NCBI RefSeq assembly: GCF_000812945.1
Contig: NZ_JSYM01000006.1
Coordinates: 1-64,000 of the forward strand
Direction: 5' to 3'
DNA from: Flavobacterium sp. AED
GTDB taxonomy: Bacteria > Bacteroidota > Bacteroidia > Flavobacteriales > Flavobacteriaceae
Length of the DNA stretch: 64,000 nt
Below the pieces are notes generated by a model. That model worked only from the letters and a program-made list of their open reading frames with translations. It made no database searches and was not told the origin of the DNA. This document shows, piece after piece, positions 1-7,940 of the stretch. A program made the position numbers and the translations under genes. Position 1 is the stretch's first letter; every line of letters starts with the position of its first letter.

Positions 1-20
1 TAATTGCCCAAAGCAATTAT
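1..20 (+). other. 23S-5S spacer hairpin
   Basis: The window opens with a short inverted repeat, TAATTG and CAATTA separated by seven bases, directly before the 5S rRNA. This is where a pre-rRNA processing stem is expected between 23S and 5S. The 23S gene itself must lie left of the window. The role is inferred from position only. Confidence 0.4.
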
Positions 21-27
21 AACCTCT

Positions 28-137
28 TAAGGTGGTTATTGCGGCGGGGCTCACCTCTTCCCATCCCGAACAGAGTAGTTAAGCCCGCCTGCGCAGATGG
101 TACTGCAGTTATGTGGGAGAGTATGTCGTCGCCTTTC
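28..137 (+). rRNA. rrf: 5S ribosomal RNA
   Basis: The roughly 110-nt segment carries the 5S hallmarks: the central CCATCCCGAACAG core, the GTAGTTAAGCCCGCC helix II/III block and a 3' strand ending GTCGTCGCC. It is the last gene of an rRNA operon whose 16S and 23S lie outside the window to the left. Two hairpins follow, the second a strong intrinsic terminator. Exact ends are uncertain by a few bases; identity is clear. Confidence 0.95.
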
Positions 138-140
138 TTT

Positions 141-200
141 AATCTGAACTCGTTTCAGATTCTATTAAATCCTATTCATTTATTTGAATAGGATTTTTTT
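141..200 (+). terminator. rRNA operon terminator
   Basis: Two consecutive hairpins: AATCTGAA/TTTCAGATT at 141-161, then AATCCTATTCA/TGAATAGGATT at 168-195 followed by a run of T. The second has the form of an intrinsic terminator and probably ends the rRNA transcript. From 201 to 389 nothing convincing is seen. Confidence 0.85.
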
Positions 201-389
201 TGCTTTATAGCTTTTTTGTATAATGAAGGAGAATTAGTGACAAAAGTCCAAAAGTAGGGGAGTGATGAAAATTTAACCCCTTGGTGTGAAAATGTCTCGT
301 AGGGCTGCCTTTGTGATATGCCATTATTTATTTCAAACAATAACGATATAATATTTAATTTATGATTCCTTTTTTTATGTGGCACTAAT

Positions 390-890
390 CTAAAATAGCT
401 CTGATTTATACTGCCAGACAATCGTAAGGAACAATCCTAAATACATCACGCAAACCACAAATTTCATAAAACTGGAAGCCAGTAAGCCGATAAACGATCC
501 CGTTGCAGCTTTCAAAGCCCGTTTATGGTCTTTAGAATCGAAAATAAGTTCTCCAATTAAAGCGCCAACGAAAGGTCCCAAAAGGAAACCAAAAGGAATA
601 GGCACAATAATTCCGATAATCAAACCAATATTCGTTCCCCAAATACCATAGGAACTACCACCAAATTTTTTGGTTCCTTTGGAAGGAATGACATAATCCA
701 AAATAGTAATAATGATGGTAATCAATAAAGCAATTCCAAGAATCCAATAATTAGCAGGAACTGCCTTAGTGAAATAAAGCAACAGTAAACCAACCCAACT
801 GATACTTGGACCAGGTAGAACTGGTAAAAAACTCCCAAAAATGCCTGTAATCATGCATGAAAAACTGAGAATTAAAAGTACTATATCCAT
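390..890 (-). CDS. DUF456 family membrane protein
   Basis: A 166-residue, very hydrophobic protein with about five membrane segments and the glycine-rich stretches typical of DUF456 (for example GIIVPIPFGFLLGPFVGA near residues 92-110 and a short polar loop with DHKRALKAATGSF after it). The molecular function of the family is unknown; it sits in the inner membrane. It is divergent from the small exported protein at 947, with 56 bp between the two starts. The length matches the family. Confidence 0.85.
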   Translation of the reverse strand: MDIVLLILSFSCMITGIFGSFLPVLPGPSISWVGLLLLYFTKAVPANYWILGIALLITIIITILDYVIPSKGTKKFGGSSYGIWGTNIGLIIGIIVPIPFGFLLGPFVGALIGELIFDSKDHKRALKAATGSFIGLLASSFMKFVVCVMYLGLFLTIVWQYKSELF

Positions 891-946
891 AGAATTATTT
901 TAGTAATTTTGAAAAACAAGAAGCAATGTCTATTTTCTAAACGAAT

Positions 947-1330
947 ATGAGAAAAATAATTTTAGTATTTTCCATTGGGCTATTTTTCATGGTTTCTCTT
1001 GAGTCCTTACAAGCCCAAGAGAAAACGATGAATACTAATGATGCCCTTTTGAAAGAAACTTTATATAATGCTAATAAAGTAAAAGTATCAAATTTTTCTT
1101 TGAAACAGTTTGATGCACTTTTTTTCGAATTTTTCGATAAAAAAGCCAATCCCAATTTAGTATTAACTAAAGAAGAATTTTATAAATACACTATTCAGAT
1201 TGCTATTTTTTCAGATAGATTGGCGGCATTATATCCAGACCAAAAAGAAATTGCTGCCGAAAACAAAAAGAAATGGTTTGCTGAAACCTACGAAGATTAT
1301 TTGCTTTCTAAAGCAACTCAAAAAAAATAA
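947..1330 (+). CDS. small exported protein of unknown function
   Basis: A 127-residue protein with a clear Sec signal peptide (positive MRK, hydrophobic core, likely cleavage after LESLQA near residue 23). The mature part is short, charged and probably helical, with no motif I recognise. A TAATTTTG box lies about 40 bp upstream at 905-912, but no convincing -33 element goes with it. The stop codon abuts the next gene's earliest start, so the two are probably cotranscribed. Exported to the periplasm by inference; function unknown. Confidence 0.7.
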   Translation: MRKIILVFSIGLFFMVSLESLQAQEKTMNTNDALLKETLYNANKVKVSNFSLKQFDALFFEFFDKKANPNLVLTKEEFYKYTIQIAIFSDRLAALYPDQKEIAAENKKKWFAETYEDYLLSKATQKK

Positions 1331-1849
1331 TTGTATTTTTATAAAATATTAGTTCAATTGAAAAACAAAACCTTGAAGCACTATTACCTTTTTTTAGTAA
1401 TTATACTTTTTAATTCCTGCCAGTATTTCGAAAAGCAAGTGCCTTCGGAAAAGGAATTGTTGCAAAAGGAACTGAAATCCATCAACTGGAAAGAAGTCGA
1501 TGAATACCCGTCGGTTGTAGATTGCGAAAAAATAGATGATAAAAAACAACGTCAACAATGCTTTTTTGAAGTTCTGACGCAGTTGATTCAGGAAAAACTG
1601 AGCGTTGACACTCTCTCGGTTCTTTATCCGGAATTGGACACGATTGAAGTAAAAGTTACTATTTTTTCTAACGCCACGATGCAATTCGAACCACAATTTC
1701 CCAAAGATTCCGTGGCTTACGACAGAATCAAAATTGACAGTATCTTAAAAGCGCGTTTGATTGATTTTCCAAAGGTAAATCCAGCCATCAAACGTGGAAT
1801 TCCTGTAAAAACACAATTTATTCTTCCCGTAATTCTAAAAGTAGAGTAG
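1331..1849 (+). CDS. putative lipoprotein with TonB-C-like tail
   Basis: A 172-residue protein with a hydrophobic N-terminus ending in the lipobox-like FNSC (Cys30 from the first possible start), so probably a lipoprotein. The C-terminal 40 residues (FPKVNPAIKRGIPVKTQFILPVIL) resemble the last strands of TonB C-terminal domains, although the full domain is not obvious. No ATG is available near the signal peptide; TTG codons at 1331, 1358 and 1373 are the choices, and 1358 gives a more usual signal length. It follows the 947 gene without a gap. Function is not known. Confidence 0.6.
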   Translation: MYFYKILVQLKNKTLKHYYLFLVIILFNSCQYFEKQVPSEKELLQKELKSINWKEVDEYPSVVDCEKIDDKKQRQQCFFEVLTQLIQEKLSVDTLSVLYPELDTIEVKVTIFSNATMQFEPQFPKDSVAYDRIKIDSILKARLIDFPKVNPAIKRGIPVKTQFILPVILKVE

Positions 1850-1875
1850 TCTTATCATCCTTAGCAATCGAAGGA

Positions 1876-1956
1876 GGAGCTATTTCCAGCTGTTCACTAT
1901 ATTTTTTTCTTTTTAAAGAAAAAAGGAAAAGGATGCCGTTTCCATCTGGGCTAGGG
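1876..1956 (+). repeat. dispersed intergenic repeat, copy A
   Basis: Starts GGAGCTATTTCCAGCTG and ends with AAAAGGATGCCGTTTCC then ATCTGGGCTA, enclosing an AT-rich hairpin (CTTTTTAAAGAAAAAAG). Its two arms match copy D (58225-58300, minus) almost base for base while the central hairpin differs. The 5' arm also matches copy B at 19729. It lies between two genes that converge. Confidence 0.75.
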
Positions 1957-2055
1957 TCTTAGTGTTGAACAAGAAGTATCGGTTCTATATACATCTGAAA
2001 TGCTTCGACAGTTCGGCAGCGCTCGGGTCAAAAATCGTTAATCAAAATCTGCAAT

Positions 2056-3153
2056 CTAAAACGTTCTACCTTTCCACTCATATTTACCAAGCAAAGAATA
2101 CAAAGCCACACTCGTGCTAAAAAACGGATACAACAAACTGCTCAAAATCAAATAGCGGATTTTGCTTTTATTCAAAAAATGATTGGCTTTGTAAATCAAA
2201 ACAGTATCAACAATAAATTTCAGTAGGAATAACAAAAAGATATTTGGAAACGAAACCAAACCGAGTACCCAAAAACTAATACCCAAAACCAAACACAAAT
2301 TCCCCCCGAAAACCAATACACCCAATCCTTTTCCGAAAGTACTTTGATAGGAACTTGTTTTCGAAGCCCAACGTACGCGTTGATAGAATAACGATTTCCA
2401 ATCGTTCACTGGTTTTGTAATGACAATGTTGTTTTGTGATTTCAAATAATGGATTTTTTCAGGAAATTGGGCAATCGCTTTTTGCAACAGGAAAACATCA
2501 TCGCCACTTGCAATTGCATCATTTCCGTTAAATCCATTTAGTTTCTTAAAGAAAGATTTGGTGTAAGCAAAATTAGCACCATTACACATAAATCCTTTCT
2601 TAATGCCAAAACTTCCTATTGTTGCTCCTTGTAAACTAGCCAAATCCAATTGCTGGAAATGATGCATAAATGAATAATCACAATCATACGTCACAGCTCC
2701 GGCAATCATCGAAACATCATGAAGTTGAATGTAATTATCCAATGCTAATAACCAGTTTTTATTGACTACGCAATCGGCATCTGTAGTGATAATCCAATTC
2801 GTATTTACGATTTGCATGGCGGTTACAATAGCATCTTTCTTGGGTGAGTTTGAAATCCGAATGTTTTTTATAATGGAGACCTGAAATCTGAAGTTTGGAA
2901 CCTGAAATCTTTCCTCGGATTCGTCATCGACTAAAATCACTTCAAACAATTCTATTGGATAATTCAATTTGGATAAACTGTCTAATAAAATAGGTAGATT
3001 CTCCGCTTCATTTCGAAAAGGAACGATAATTGAGAATTTATTTTTTGGCGTTAAGCCTATGTAATCAATAGCATTTACTTTGTTGAAACCATAAATTAGG
3101 AAGATAATCCCTAAGCAATAGAGGATTATAATGAAGTATAACATAAAAATCAT
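2056..3153 (-). CDS. family 2 glycosyltransferase, membrane-anchored
   Basis: A 365-residue GT2 enzyme. An N-terminal membrane segment (about residues 3-23) is followed by the GT-A fold: IIVPFRNEAENLP for nucleotide-sugar binding, the DDES motif, the metal-binding TTDADC block, ASGDDVF and the QRVRWAS (QxxRW) acceptor motif, then three or four C-terminal membrane helices. It should transfer a sugar from a nucleotide donor to a lipid or envelope acceptor on the cytoplasmic face. It overlaps the upstream flippase-like gene by ATGA, indicating translational coupling. The sugar and acceptor cannot be told from sequence. Confidence 0.9.
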   Translation of the reverse strand: MIFMLYFIIILYCLGIIFLIYGFNKVNAIDYIGLTPKNKFSIIVPFRNEAENLPILLDSLSKLNYPIELFEVILVDDESEERFQVPNFRFQVSIIKNIRISNSPKKDAIVTAMQIVNTNWIITTDADCVVNKNWLLALDNYIQLHDVSMIAGAVTYDCDYSFMHHFQQLDLASLQGATIGSFGIKKGFMCNGANFAYTKSFFKKLNGFNGNDAIASGDDVFLLQKAIAQFPEKIHYLKSQNNIVITKPVNDWKSLFYQRVRWASKTSSYQSTFGKGLGVLVFGGNLCLVLGISFWVLGLVSFPNIFLLFLLKFIVDTVLIYKANHFLNKSKIRYLILSSLLYPFFSTSVALYSLLGKYEWKGRTF

Positions 3154-4094
3154 ATTGGATTTTTAGTTTTAAAATTCAATACATAATAACTGCCAATAAC
3201 TACCGGCAAGACCACATTCAGAAACCACATAAGCGTGGTTACAAAAATCACTATCCATTCGTTTACACCAAGAATTCCAAAGAAATAAACCGCTACACTT
3301 CCTTTTACAGCAAAATCCAAAAACTGGAAAGTGGGTAAGGAGGACGCTAAAAAATAAACACTTGTGATTGTAGCAATGACTGTTAAATAAGGCATATCAA
3401 CATCAAAAGCCAGAAATAAAAAATAATATTGGTGTGAAAAAACCAAGAATCGGCAAATCGCTAAAAAGATGTTTTTTTGATGAATGGGTTTTGGAATTTC
3501 GTTAATCTTATGAATCAGTCTTTCGATGGAATAACCCTTGATTGTGAATTTTTTCAAGAGAAAGGAAACAAGAAATACCAGTATCAGCAATCCAAAAAGT
3601 AGGGCAACGGTTTTTGGGGTAATCACATTGTACTGTGCATTGAAATACAATAAACCGAAAACTCCAAAAATAACGGTCAAAATCATTTGGATTCCGTTGC
3701 AAATTAGGTTTAAAAAAATTACTTTTTTAGTGTCTTTTTTTTCAAAAAATAATGCTTTTCCAGCATATTCGCCTACTCCGTTTGGTGTGAAAAGTCCAGC
3801 TGTCAGTGCACCAAGAACTTGTTTAGTTGCCTCGCCTAAAGTTATTTTATGGAAAAAACCAACCAAATTCTGCCATTTCAAAATTTCAAAAAACCGATTC
3901 AAAACACTTAATAACAAAATAAAACTGATTCCCTCAACCGACTGATTTTTCTTGAATAAAACAAGGAATTTTTGCCAATCCAGCTTGTCGTTATTCGCCA
4001 ATTGATTGTAAATAAAATAGAATGCGCCACCCACAATCAAAACTTTGATTATAAGAACGAGGAATTGCTTAGCTTTGTGAGGAATTGTAATCAT
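3150..4094 (-). CDS. flippase-like membrane protein (UPF0104/LPG synthase TM family)
   Basis: About 314 residues with some eight membrane helices and the GVGEYAGKALFF region (TPNGVGEYAGKA) typical of the lysylphosphatidylglycerol-synthase transmembrane / 'flippase-like' family. Members often sit beside glycosyltransferases, as here, where the coding regions overlap by four bases. A longer frame to 4124 would run into ruvC on the other strand; the ATG at 4094 (MITIPHK) removes the overlap and is preferred. A role in moving or modifying a lipid-linked product of the neighbouring GT2 is inference. Confidence 0.8.
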   Translation of the reverse strand: MITIPHKAKQFLVLIIKVLIVGGAFYFIYNQLANNDKLDWQKFLVLFKKNQSVEGISFILLLSVLNRFFEILKWQNLVGFFHKITLGEATKQVLGALTAGLFTPNGVGEYAGKALFFEKKDTKKVIFLNLICNGIQMILTVIFGVFGLLYFNAQYNVITPKTVALLFGLLILVFLVSFLLKKFTIKGYSIERLIHKINEIPKPIHQKNIFLAICRFLVFSHQYYFLFLAFDVDMPYLTVIATITSVYFLASSLPTFQFLDFAVKGSVAVYFFGILGVNEWIVIFVTTLMWFLNVVLPVVIGSYYVLNFKTKNPI

Positions 4095-4117
4095 TACTGC
4101 AAAATAACAAATTAAAA

Positions 4118-4672
4118 TTGGCAAACGAGCGCATCATATTGGGAATTGACCCAGGGACTACGATTATGGGTTTTGGATTGATAAAAATTGTCAATAAAAA
4201 AATGGTATTCTTGCAATTGAACGAACTGCAATTGTCCAAATACGATAACCATTACCAGAAACTGAAAATTATTTTTGAACGGACCATTGAGTTAATCGAT
4301 ACCCACAATCCAGATGAAATTGCGATTGAAGCACCTTTCTTTGGTAAAAACGTACAGTCGATGTTGAAATTGGGGCGCGCACAAGGCGTGGCCATGGCAG
4401 CAGGACTTTCAAGAGACATTCCTATTACTGAATATGAGCCTAAGAAAATAAAAATGGCAATTACTGGAAACGGAAACGCCAGCAAAGAGCAAGTTGCCAA
4501 AATGCTTCAACAATTATTAGGATTGAAGGAATTGCCTAAAAATCTCGATAGCACCGATGGATTAGCAGCCGCGGTTTGTCATTTTTTCAATTCCGGAAAA
4601 GTGGTTGGCTCTAAGAGTTATACCGGTTGGGATGCATTTGTAAAACAAAACGAAGAACGAGTTAAAAAATAG
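4118..4672 (+). CDS. ruvC: Holliday junction resolvase RuvC
   Basis: A 184-residue protein with all four catalytic carboxylates of RuvC: D11 in GIDPGTT, E71 in AIEAPFF, D144 and D147 in LDSTDGLAAAVCH. It cuts four-way junctions in recombinational repair together with RuvAB, which are not in this window. The only sensible start is TTG at 4118; there is no in-frame ATG before the first strand. It is divergent from the flippase-like gene with about 23 bp between starts. Length is normal for the family. Confidence 0.96.
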   Translation: MANERIILGIDPGTTIMGFGLIKIVNKKMVFLQLNELQLSKYDNHYQKLKIIFERTIELIDTHNPDEIAIEAPFFGKNVQSMLKLGRAQGVAMAAGLSRDIPITEYEPKKIKMAITGNGNASKEQVAKMLQQLLGLKELPKNLDSTDGLAAAVCHFFNSGKVVGSKSYTGWDAFVKQNEERVKK

Positions 4673-4737
4673 TAGTCAGTTATCCGTGTCCAGTTTGCAG
4701 AACTGACCACTAGAAAGCTGACCATTGACCACTAATT
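4673..4737 (+). repeat. degenerate CAGTT/GACCA-rich spacer
   Basis: The ruvC-hemW gap is made of related short words: CAGTT, CCAGTTTG, AACTGACCACT, CTGACCATTGACCACT. A similar CAGTTTTCAGTCGCAGTG spacer follows tspO at 26212-26236. Looks like a decayed low-complexity intergenic repeat rather than a regulatory site. Confidence 0.35.
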
Positions 4738-5874
4738 ATGTCAGGAATCTACATCCATATCCCTTTTTGCAAGCAGGCGTGTCATTACTGCGACTTCCAT
4801 TTTTCGACTTCGATGAAGAAGAAAGAAGAAATGGTCTTGGCTATTGCCAAAGAAATCGAGATGCGTGCAGGTGAGTTTGATAGTGCAATTGTCGAAACTA
4901 TTTATTTCGGTGGTGGAACACCTTCAGTTTTAACATCCGAAGAAATTGAATTTTTAATTGCGGCAGTTTATAGTAATTATAAAGTTTCAGAAAATCCAGA
5001 AATCACGCTTGAAGCCAATCCTGATGATTTGTCAAGTGAACGAATTATCGAATTATCGAAAAGTCCAATTAATCGCCTAAGCATTGGGATTCAGTCGTTT
5101 TTTGAAGAAGATTTACAACTGATGAACCGCGCTCATAATTCGGCGGAAGCCAAAAAATGTTTGGAAGAAGCTACCCAGTATTTCGATAATATCTCTCTTG
5201 ATTTAATTTACGGAATTCCAGGAATGGGTAATGAGAAATGGAGACGAAACATTGAAACAGCATTGTCATTTGGTATTCCGCATATTTCGAGTTACGCGTT
5301 GACGGTGGAACCAAAAACGGCATTGAACAAATTGATTCAAACGGGAAAGATTGCTGCTCCTAAAGATGAAGTCGCCCAAGAGCATTTTGCTATTTTGGTG
5401 GAAACGCTCGAAGCAAATGATTTTATTCATTATGAATTATCGAATTTTGGAAAGGCCAATTACTTTTCCAAGAACAATTCAGCGTATTGGTTGGGTAAGA
5501 AATATATTGGAATTGGTCCTTCGGCACACAGTTATAATGGTATTTCCCGAAGTTGGAATGTTTCGAATAATTCGATTTATTTGAAATCCATTCAAGAAAA
5601 TAAACTGCCCAACGAAATAGAAATCCTTTCGACAGCTGATCGTTACAATGAATATGTTATGACGGGTTTGCGAACGATTTGGGGAGTCTCTTTGGATAGA
5701 ATCGAAACCGAATTTGGAGTTGATTATTTGGATTATCTCAATAAACAGGCTCAGAAATTCCTTGATGATAATTTACTTTCCATCGAAAATAACATTCTAA
5801 AACCGACTCCCAAAGGAAAGTTTTTGACGGATGGAATTGCAAGTGATTTGTTTTACTTAAATTTGGAAGAGTAA
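4738..5874 (+). CDS. hemW: radical SAM heme chaperone HemW
   Basis: A 378-residue radical SAM protein. The cluster-binding CX3CX2C is C11-KQA-C15-HY-C18 in the HIPFCKQACHYCDFHF context typical of HemW rather than HemN, followed by the GGGTPS SAM-binding loop near residue 58. The C-terminal HemN_C-type domain (TGLRTIWGVSL) is complete. HemW is a cytoplasmic heme-binding protein thought to hand heme to target proteins, not the oxygen-independent coproporphyrinogen oxidase with which it is often confused. Starts at ATG, 65 bp after ruvC. Confidence 0.93.
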   Translation: MSGIYIHIPFCKQACHYCDFHFSTSMKKKEEMVLAIAKEIEMRAGEFDSAIVETIYFGGGTPSVLTSEEIEFLIAAVYSNYKVSENPEITLEANPDDLSSERIIELSKSPINRLSIGIQSFFEEDLQLMNRAHNSAEAKKCLEEATQYFDNISLDLIYGIPGMGNEKWRRNIETALSFGIPHISSYALTVEPKTALNKLIQTGKIAAPKDEVAQEHFAILVETLEANDFIHYELSNFGKANYFSKNNSAYWLGKKYIGIGPSAHSYNGISRSWNVSNNSIYLKSIQENKLPNEIEILSTADRYNEYVMTGLRTIWGVSLDRIETEFGVDYLDYLNKQAQKFLDDNLLSIENNILKPTPKGKFLTDGIASDLFYLNLEE

Positions 5875-5938
5875 CTTAACGGCAAAGTTCGCAAATTTTG
5901 AGAGGATTTTGCGTCTTAGCAGCATAAAAAAATAATTT

Positions 5939-6718
5939 GTGTTAGCAACAATTCAACATAAGGATCAAACCATTGAAGTCGATCTATCAAAACCTATTGA
6001 TATTTCGATTCCGTTGACGAATACTGATGAAAACCCTATTGCTTGGTATATCGAGAAACCAGTAATTGAACCCGTTGTTTTTGGGGATTGGATAGGGAAA
6101 GTATCGGAAGGAAAGTCATCAACCAATTTTAACAACATTTTTTTCAATCCACACGGGCACGGAACCCACACCGAATGTCTGGGTCATATTACACGAGAAT
6201 TTTACAGTGTTAATCAGTCGTTGAAACAGTTTTTCTTTTTGGCAGAATTGATTTCGGTTGTGCCGGAAAGACAAGGAGAGGATTTTGTGATTACTTTGGA
6301 TAGTATAAAAACTGCGCTCGATGTGACATTGAAGTTTGGTATTGCAAGAGAAGCGATTATCATTCGGACAATTCCCAATTTAGAATCAAAAAAACAGTTG
6401 AAATATTCGAATACCAATCCGCCTTATCTGAATGAAGATGCTGCGCGTTTCATTCGCGAAAGCGGGATTAAACATTTATTGATTGATTTGCCAAGTGTCG
6501 ATAAAGAACATGATGAAGGAAAATTATTGGCGCACAAAGCGTTTTGGAATGTAACAGATGTGAATAATTTGAATGCAGATGCACGGCTGGATTGCACGAT
6601 TACGGAGATGATTTTTGTTCCAAGTGAAGTAAAAGACGGAAGTTATTTATTGAACATACAAATCGCTTCTTTCGAGAATGATGCGAGTCCAAGTAAACCG
6701 ATACTATATAAAATATGA
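5939..6718 (+). CDS. cyclase family hydrolase (kynurenine formamidase-like)
   Basis: A 259-residue member of the cyclase/kynurenine formamidase superfamily: VDLSKPIDISIPL at the N-terminus, metal-site block at residues 72-83 (HGHGTHTECLGH), DLPSVDKEHDEGK near residue 183 and a C-terminal beta part. These enzymes hydrolyse amides such as formylkynurenine with a divalent metal. The metal motif is a variant: the usual HxGTHxDxPxH appears as HxxGTHxExLxH. The start is a GTG at 5939. Its stop overlaps the GNAT start by four bases. No tryptophan catabolism genes are adjacent, so the substrate is open. Confidence 0.85.
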   Translation: MLATIQHKDQTIEVDLSKPIDISIPLTNTDENPIAWYIEKPVIEPVVFGDWIGKVSEGKSSTNFNNIFFNPHGHGTHTECLGHITREFYSVNQSLKQFFFLAELISVVPERQGEDFVITLDSIKTALDVTLKFGIAREAIIIRTIPNLESKKQLKYSNTNPPYLNEDAARFIRESGIKHLLIDLPSVDKEHDEGKLLAHKAFWNVTDVNNLNADARLDCTITEMIFVPSEVKDGSYLLNIQIASFENDASPSKPILYKI

Positions 6719-7146
6719 TATGCTCAGCCAGTTCGCCTTATGGGCTCGTATCCGTTTCAACCGATAAAAATAAGTTAGACGTTCCGTTTATTCAGCACTT
6801 TCTGAAAGATATTTATTGGGCTGCAGGGAGAACAATGGCCGAAGTTGAAATTACAATTGATAATTCGTTTTGTTTCGGAATTTATTTAAATGACAAACAA
6901 ATTGGTTTCGCAAGAGTTATTACGGACTATGTCGTTTTTGCCTATTTAATGGACGTTTTTATTACTGAAGAACATCGAGGGAAAGGATATTCCTCAATTC
7001 TAATAAACAGTATGATGACGGAGCCTAAGCTAAAAGAGGTTAAAATTTGGCGATTAGCTACATCAGATGCTCATTTTTTATATGAGAAATTTGGTTTTAA
7101 ATTACTGGCTCATCCTGAAAAATTAATGGAGAAAATCATCAAATGA
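6715..7146 (+). CDS. GNAT family N-acetyltransferase
   Basis: A 143-residue single-domain GNAT with the acetyl-CoA pyrophosphate loop HRGKGYSS at about residues 87-94, preceded by the beta-4 strand LMDVFITEE, and the C-terminal LYEKFGFK block. It transfers an acetyl group to an unknown amine. Start codon overlaps the stop of the cyclase gene and its own stop overlaps the DUF4260 start, so the three form one translational unit. Confidence 0.9.
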   Translation: MICSASSPYGLVSVSTDKNKLDVPFIQHFLKDIYWAAGRTMAEVEITIDNSFCFGIYLNDKQIGFARVITDYVVFAYLMDVFITEEHRGKGYSSILINSMMTEPKLKEVKIWRLATSDAHFLYEKFGFKLLAHPEKLMEKIIK

Positions 7147-7496
7147 AAACAATTATCAAACTCGAAGAATTAGGATTATTTGTGCTTGGGATTTATTTTT
7201 TTAATCAATTGGATTACGTTTGGTGGTGGTTTTTGGTTTTAATTTTAACTCCGGATTTGTCTATGATTGGATATGTTTTTGGAAATAAAACAGGCACTTT
7301 ATGCTATAATTTATTTCATCACAGAGGAATTGCCATAGCATTATATTTTGCTGGAATCTATTTTTCGAATTCACTAATTCAACTTTCAGGAGTAATGCTG
7401 TTTACGCACTCTTCTATGGATCGAATGTTTGGTTATGGATTGAAATATGAAACTAGTTTTAAGCACACCCATTTGGGAGAAATAGGAAAAAAATAA
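7143..7496 (+). CDS. DUF4260 family membrane protein
   Basis: A 117-residue integral membrane protein with about four helices and family hallmarks TPDLSMIGY, YNLFHHRG, FTHSSMDRMFGYGLKY and the terminal FKHTHLGEIG. The conserved D, H and R residues sit on loops, which suggests catalysis or metal binding, but no function is established. Overlaps the GNAT gene by four bases (ATGA). Confidence 0.88.
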   Translation: MKTIIKLEELGLFVLGIYFFNQLDYVWWWFLVLILTPDLSMIGYVFGNKTGTLCYNLFHHRGIAIALYFAGIYFSNSLIQLSGVMLFTHSSMDRMFGYGLKYETSFKHTHLGEIGKK

Positions 7497-7500
7497 AACG

Positions 7501-7872
7501 ATGAATCTAGAAACGTATTACGAATACTGTCTTTCTAAAAAAGGAGTGACCGAACATTTCCCTTTTGATGAAGATACTTTAGTCTTTAAAGTAGGAGGTA
7601 AAATATTTGCTTTGTCGTCATTAAACCAATGGGAAAAAGGACAGCCAGCAGTGAATTTGAAATGTGATCCGGAGCGCGCTCAGGAATTACGCGCTGAATA
7701 TGATGCTATACAACCGGGATTTCACATGAATAAAATTCATTGGAATACGATTGCTGTAAATAGAGATGTTCAAGATTCCTTATTCAAAGAACTAATTGAT
7801 CATTCCTACGAATTGGTTTTCAAAAGTTTAACAAAGAAAATGCAGAGTGAAATTCAAGAATTAGAAAATTAG
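7501..7872 (+). CDS. MmcQ/YjbR family protein
   Basis: A 123-residue protein of the MmcQ/YjbR (CyaY-like fold) family: YCLSKKGVTEHFPFDEDTLVFKV at the start, VNLKCDPERAQELRAEY in the middle and GFHMNKIHWNTI. Family members are called DNA-binding on structural grounds but the role is not defined. Follows the DUF4260 gene by 4 bp, so is the last member of that four-gene run. Confidence 0.9.
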   Translation: MNLETYYEYCLSKKGVTEHFPFDEDTLVFKVGGKIFALSSLNQWEKGQPAVNLKCDPERAQELRAEYDAIQPGFHMNKIHWNTIAVNRDVQDSLFKELIDHSYELVFKSLTKKMQSEIQELEN

Positions 7873-7940
7873 GCATTACTTTTGCGAAGAAAATCAGAAT
7901 AAAAATTATAAACACATACTGAATAAATTCAGCATATAAT

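Noticed and set aside
176..421. 81-residue reading frame on the minus strand after the rRNA terminator
   Set aside because: Overlaps the terminator and the end of the DUF456 gene, and its composition is not protein-like.
3538..3945. 135-residue plus-strand frame
   Set aside because: Lies wholly inside the flippase-like gene on the opposite strand and shows no domain; a shadow of that gene.
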